From UBA2396 sp038042175 (GTDB lineage: Bacteria > Planctomycetota > Phycisphaerae > Phycisphaerales > UBA1924): a stretch of 64,000 nt of DNA. The translations under genes and the position numbers were made by a program. The DNA lies in assembly GCA_964358855.1 (NCBI GenBank), contig CAYHQQ010000002.1, positions 62,001-126,000 on the forward strand. The letters are read 5' to 3'. The stretch's first letter is position 1; each line of letters begins with the position of its first letter. The notes below the pieces were generated by a model, which made no database searches, was not told where the DNA came from, and saw only the letters and a list, made by a program, of their open reading frames with translations. Below are positions 60,589 to 64,000 of the stretch, in pieces.

Positions 60589-61140
60589 ATGAGCCCGATG
60601 GCACCTCGACTCCCCAACTCGCTCTGGAGACCCCTTGGAGCCAAAGCGTTCGCGCTCACGTTCCACAACTGGTACGGGCTGCGCGTGAAGATTCTCAGGG
60701 CGTTTGGCGCCAGCGTGAACCCGACTGCTCGGGTGAGGCCGTCGGCCAGGATCTCCTGCCCATGGAACCTCACGCTCGGGCACGAGGCGACCATCGGCGA
60801 CCTGGCGGTGATCGAGAGCGAGGAGCCGGTGTCGATCGGCGCGTTCGTCACCGTGAGCCAGTTCACGCATCTCTGCACGCAGCGGCTCTGGCCCGGCGGC
60901 CCCGGACCCGCCCCGATCTCCATCGGACACGACGGATGGATCGGGGCCGAGGCGTTTGTCGGGCCGGGCGTGCGCGTCGGGCCCGGAGCGATCCTGGGCG
61001 CCAACTCCAGCGCGTTCGACGATCTGGACGAGTGGACCATCTACGGCGGCGATCCGATCCGTCGGCTCAAGGACCGGCCCAGGCTCCCGCCACTTCCCGC
61101 GGGCGTCGAGCCCGGCGGCGTTCTGGCGGCGGCGGAGTGA
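60589..61140 (+). CDS. Left-handed beta-helix acyltransferase (WcaF/LbH-type)
   Basis: The 183-residue protein has hexapeptide repeats of a left-handed parallel beta-helix: VNPTARVRPSARISCPWNLTLGHEATIGDLAVIESEEPVSIGAFVTVS, then APISIGHDGWIGAEAFVGPGVRVGPGAILGA. A potential active-site His lies in FTHLCTQ. Such enzymes acetylate sugars in capsule or colanic-acid-like synthesis (WcaF family). The start at 60589 has GAGGCGG upstream and removes an unrelated open frame. It ends in a GTGA overlap with the next GT4 gene. Confidence 0.85.
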   Translation: MSPMAPRLPNSLWRPLGAKAFALTFHNWYGLRVKILRAFGASVNPTARVRPSARISCPWNLTLGHEATIGDLAVIESEEPVSIGAFVTVSQFTHLCTQRLWPGGPGPAPISIGHDGWIGAEAFVGPGVRVGPGAILGANSSAFDDLDEWTIYGGDPIRRLKDRPRLPPLPAGVEPGGVLAAAE

Positions 61141-62324
61141 ACCAGGGCGTGCCCACCGAATCAAGGCCCATCCTCGCGTGCGTTGTCCCGTTCATGTCGC
61201 CATTTCGCCTGCATTTTTTCCGTCGCATCGCGCGCGAGATGCCCGAGTTTGGCGTCGCGACCCTGGTGACCCAGAATCCCAGGGAGAACGTGTGGGACTA
61301 CGGCGAGCATCCCGAGATCGGCCTCGAGAACTTCGGGCAGGACACGCCCTGGCAGCACTCGGCTCCGGTCTGGAAGAGCGTGCCGGCCGACTGGCGCGCT
61401 GGCGGCCGGATCATCGACTGGATCGCCGCTCGCCCCGTGCGGGCGGTGTTTCTCGCGGGGTACGCGTATCCGTCGCACACAAGGCTCATTCTCTCGTGCC
61501 ATCGCCGACGCCTGCCGCTCATGCTCTGGGGCGACAGCAACGTGCTGGGCGATCGCTCGACGGGTCTCAAACGCATCGTCAAGAACGCCCTGCTCCCCAA
61601 GTTGATTCGCAGGTGCGCCGCGATTCTCCCCTGCGGCACCAACGGCGACGCGTTTTTCCGCCGCTACGGCTCTCGCCCGGATCGAACGTTTCTCTGCCCC
61701 GCCGAACCCGACTACGACCTCATCGACCACCCCGCCCAGTCGGTCCTGCGGGGCGTGGGCGAGAAGTACCGCCTCGATCCGGCCCGCAAGCGGTTCATGT
61801 GCTGCGCACGCCTCGTGGGGCTCAAGCGCTACGACGCGGCGATCGACGCCTTCGCACGGATCGCCGGCGAGCGCCCCGACTTCGATCTGCTCATCGTCGG
61901 CGACGGAGAGATGCGGGAGGCTTGGCAGGCTCGCGTGCCGTCCCATCTCGCCTCGCGGGTGATCTGGACCGGCTTCGTGAAAGACGCCGCCGAGATCGCC
62001 GCACTCTACCGCTGGTGCCACGTGCTCGTCCACCCCGGCGACTACGAGGCCTGGGGCATGGTGATCGTCGAGGCCGCCGCCGCGGGAATGTCCATCATCG
62101 CCAGCGACGTCGTCGGGGCGGCCCCGGACCTGATTCGCGACGGGCAGAGCGGGCGGATCGTCCCCCCCGGCGACGTGGCGGCGATCGCCCGCGCAATGCT
62201 CGAGCTCACCACCCCGGATCGGTTCGAGTCGGCCCGGAGCGCGTCGCGCGAGGTGGCCCGCGCGTGGAGGACCGACCACGACCCGATCGTGGGACTTCGC
62301 CGGGCGATTGACGCCGTGACTTGA
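61137..62324 (+). CDS. GT4-family glycosyltransferase (second of the cluster)
   Basis: The 395-residue protein starts with GTG overlapping the acetyltransferase stop. Its N-terminus PILACVVPFMSPFRLHFFRRIAREM and the C-terminal donor motifs MCCARLVGLKRYDAAIDAFARIA, LLIVGDGEMREAW and HPGDYEAWGMVIVEAAAAGMSIIAS (near residue 300) identify a GT4 enzyme distinct from the previous one. Substrates are unknown. Translation is likely coupled to the acetyltransferase. The ArsR-like gene follows with its own ribosome binding site. Confidence 0.87.
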   Translation: MNQGVPTESRPILACVVPFMSPFRLHFFRRIAREMPEFGVATLVTQNPRENVWDYGEHPEIGLENFGQDTPWQHSAPVWKSVPADWRAGGRIIDWIAARPVRAVFLAGYAYPSHTRLILSCHRRRLPLMLWGDSNVLGDRSTGLKRIVKNALLPKLIRRCAAILPCGTNGDAFFRRYGSRPDRTFLCPAEPDYDLIDHPAQSVLRGVGEKYRLDPARKRFMCCARLVGLKRYDAAIDAFARIAGERPDFDLLIVGDGEMREAWQARVPSHLASRVIWTGFVKDAAEIAALYRWCHVLVHPGDYEAWGMVIVEAAAAGMSIIASDVVGAAPDLIRDGQSGRIVPPGDVAAIARAMLELTTPDRFESARSASREVARAWRTDHDPIVGLRRAIDAVT

Positions 62325-62344
62325 GGGGCGGAGGTGCCCCGCGC

Positions 62345-62683
62345 GTGGACAAAGCACGATCGGCGCCCTCTAATTCGTCGATGGATGTCGAATCGTTCCA
62401 ACGCGTCGCCAAGGCCCTGGCCGATCCACAGCGGTTCGCTCTCCTCGAGCGGATCGCCAGGGAGCCGGAGGTCGCGTGCATGGCGCTCGTGGAAGAGTTC
62501 GACATCACGCAGGCCACGATCTCGCACCACCTCAAGGAGTTGGGAGCCGCGGGGCTGATCGAGTGCCGTCGCGCCGGCAAGTGCTGCCATTTCAAACTGC
62601 GTTCGCGCACCTTTGCCGCGTATCAGAAGGAACTGGTCCGGCGCGTGCCGCTCACCAAGTCCAGGCGCCTCGTCAAGAGCTGA
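62345..62683 (+). CDS. ArsR-family winged-helix regulator
   Basis: The 112-residue protein has the ArsR HTH fold: FQRVAKALADPQRFALLERI, then LVEEFDITQATISHHLKELGAAGLIECRRAGKCCHFKL. Only Cys in VACMAL and a CC pair late in the wing are present; the classic CxC metal pair is absent, so metal sensing is uncertain. I start it at the GTG at 62345 because GGAGGTG lies 8 nt upstream at 62330-62336; the ATG at 62381 is a shorter alternative. It may regulate the convergent aldehyde dehydrogenase gene, whose last 11 bp it overlaps, or the preceding cluster. Confidence 0.82.
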   Translation: MDKARSAPSNSSMDVESFQRVAKALADPQRFALLERIAREPEVACMALVEEFDITQATISHHLKELGAAGLIECRRAGKCCHFKLRSRTFAAYQKELVRRVPLTKSRRLVKS

Positions 62684-64000
62684 TCGGCTCAACCCGCACG
62701 CCATCGACGACCCGGAAGATCCGCAGCGGGTTCGATTCGCGCAGCTCAAGCGGGAGCAGCTCCTCGGGCGTGTTCTGAAAGCACACCGGGCGACACCATC
62801 TGCGGATCGACGTGTGCCCGACCGCCGAGGAATCCGGACGGTTGCACGACGGGTAGGGCCCCGAGTGCACCATCGCGCCGGTGACCTCCACGCCCGTGGG
62901 CACGCCGTTGCAGATGAGACGTCCGACCCCGCGGGCAAGATGGGCCCGCAGGTCCTTGGCAAGCCCGGAGGCCGATTCGGCGGGGGCAAACCAGATGGAT
63001 CCGGTGAGGCTGCCACGCACGAGCGAGGTCGCCTCCACGAGCTCTTGCTCGCTCTGGCACTCGACCACGAGCGCCGCGGGTCCGAAGCACTCTTCGCCCA
63101 GGTTCGGGTGGTGGCGGAACGCGTCCAGAGTCGTTCGCAGCAGCGCGGGCGTGCCCGCAACGGGCTGTCCTTCGCTCACCAGTGTGGAGGTGCTGCCGGC
63201 GAGCAGTGCGACATCGTTGGTGCCGGCGATCTCCCTGAGGCGCCGCTCGTACCCGCCGCGAACCTTCGGCGAGAGCATCACCATCGGCTGGAGTTTGCCG
63301 ATCGCGGCGACAAGGGTCTCAATGAACCGTTCGGTCGCCTCGCTCTTGACGACAAAGATCAGGCCCGGGCAGGTGCACATCTGCCCCGCCGAGGCCGTCG
63401 CACTCGCGGCAAGCTTCTGGCCGATGCCCGCGCCATCGGCGGCGATCGCGCCGGGCGTGACAAAGACGGGATTCGTGCTTCCCATCTCCGCGAACACGGG
63501 GATGGGATCGGGGCGGGCGCTTGCCAGGGCGACAAGCGCCATGCCGCCGGTGGTCGAGCCCGTGAACCCGACGCCGCGGATCGAGGGATGACGCACAAGC
63601 TCCTGCCCGACGGCCAGATCGCGGTCTCCGCCCGCCGCAAGACTGGTGAACATCGCGGGCGGAAATCCCGTCTTGGCGACCGCCTTCGAGACCGCTCTGG
63701 CCACGAGCTCGCCGGTGGCGGGGTGCGAGGGATGTCCCTTGACGACCACCGGACACCCCGCGGCCAGCGCCGACGCGGTGTCGCCCCCGGCGGTGCTGTA
63801 CGCCAGCGGGAAGTTGCTCGCGCCAAAGACCGCGACAGGTCCGATGGGAATGAGCATGCGCCGAAGATCGGGCTTTGGAAGTGGGGTGCGGGACGCATTG
63901 GCGTGGTCGATGATCGCCTCGACCCACGAGCCCGCGCGAACAAGCTCCGCGAACATCCGCAGCTGGTGGATCGTGCGGTCACGCTCGCCGGCGATGCGCG
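62673..64000 (-). CDS. Aldehyde dehydrogenase (alpha-ketoglutaric semialdehyde dehydrogenase-like), truncated by the window edge
   Basis: The visible ~440 residues run off the right edge and belong to the NAD(P)+-dependent aldehyde dehydrogenase superfamily. Signatures are FGASNFPLAYSTAGGDTASALAAGCPVVVKGHP, the FTGSTTGGMALV NAD-binding turn, EMGSTNPVF with the catalytic-pathway Glu, and GQMCTCPGLIFV with the catalytic Cys. The AAGCPVVVKGHPSHPATGE and GQMCTCPGL variants match the group annotated as 2,5-dioxovalerate (alpha-ketoglutaric semialdehyde) dehydrogenase, acting in the non-phosphorylative pentose or uronate degradation pathway. The substrate assignment is by resemblance only. Its 3' end overlaps the ArsR-like gene by 11 bp. 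Confidence 0.88.
   Translation of the reverse strand, partial: RIAGERDRTIHQLRMFAELVRAGSWVEAIIDHANASRTPLPKPDLRRMLIPIGPVAVFGASNFPLAYSTAGGDTASALAAGCPVVVKGHPSHPATGELVARAVSKAVAKTGFPPAMFTSLAAGGDRDLAVGQELVRHPSIRGVGFTGSTTGGMALVALASARPDPIPVFAEMGSTNPVFVTPGAIAADGAGIGQKLAASATASAGQMCTCPGLIFVVKSEATERFIETLVAAIGKLQPMVMLSPKVRGGYERRLREIAGTNDVALLAGSTSTLVSEGQPVAGTPALLRTTLDAFRHHPNLGEECFGPAALVVECQSEQELVEATSLVRGSLTGSIWFAPAESASGLAKDLRAHLARGVGRLICNGVPTGVEVTGAMVHSGPYPSCNRPDSSAVGHTSIRRWCRPVCFQNTPEELLPLELRESNPLRIFRVVDGVRVEPISS

Overview
The window is chromosomal DNA of a GC-rich, Gram-negative bacterium, most likely a planctomycete of the class Phycisphaerae. Three things point there. Outer-membrane biology is present: LptF/LptG-type permeases, a TolC-like lipoprotein, a beta-barrel ending in Phe, and an ExbB/ExbD set. 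Families typical of planctomycetes are present: two large pseudopilin-like proteins, an HYExAFE protein, a TPR protein carrying two RNA polymerase alpha-CTD modules, and a 1416-residue PQQ-propeller protein. Finally, GTG and TTG starts and overlapping stop/start codons are common. The taxonomic call is inference. I see no rRNA, tRNA, CRISPR array, insertion sequence or prophage; the window is densely packed with genes and only one gap slightly exceeds 300 bp.

Layout. 1-5.8 kb: truncated GAF-PP2C phosphatase, secreted TPR-like protein, metG, pseudopilin. 5.9-12.7 kb: GH57 enzyme, a nested inverted repeat, and a four-gene lipid/LPS operon (LptF-like, GT39-type glycosyltransferase, PAP2 phosphatase, LptG-like). 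12.7-19.4 kb: S46 peptidase, two receiver-like regulators, tsaB, an outer-membrane protein and an HU protein. 19.5-27.3 kb: giant PQQ protein, DUF5658-like protein, LEA-type lipoprotein, DinB, metK, and a degraded antitoxin/PIN-toxin pair. 27.4-40.8 kb: TolC-like lipoprotein, GH35-like protein, HYExAFE nuclease-like protein, GT1 glycosyltransferase, gatB, nadE, MATE transporter, TPR-alpha-CTD protein and BFD-like ferredoxin. 40.9-43.7 kb: tsaE (fused to a YacG-like tail), exbB, two exbD genes and an atypical Fur homologue. 43.8-52.3 kb: a run of closely spaced or overlapping genes (GT-C transferase, flippase-like protein, ruvX, hydrolase, methyltransferase, M14 peptidase, pseudopilin). 52.4-64 kb: corC-ybeY-dagK, NTF2-like lipoprotein, upp, an envelope/RicT gene cluster, a GT4-acetyltransferase-GT4-ArsR cluster, and a truncated aldehyde dehydrogenase.

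How the genes fit together. Housekeeping functions (MetRS, GatB, SAM synthetase, NAD synthetase, TsaB/TsaE, RuvX, YbeY, UPRT, HU) are interleaved with envelope functions: lipid-linked glycan modification and export, efflux, Ton-type energisation, secreted peptidases and pseudopilins. The most unusual items are proteins that keep a family fold but lack its key residues: a GH35-like protein without either catalytic glutamate, a Fur homologue without its central metal site, a YacG-like zinc ribbon with one of four cysteines fused to TsaE, and a receiver domain without its phospho-acceptor. A PIN toxin gene is interrupted by an in-frame TGA. Several perfect palindromes sit next to start codons.
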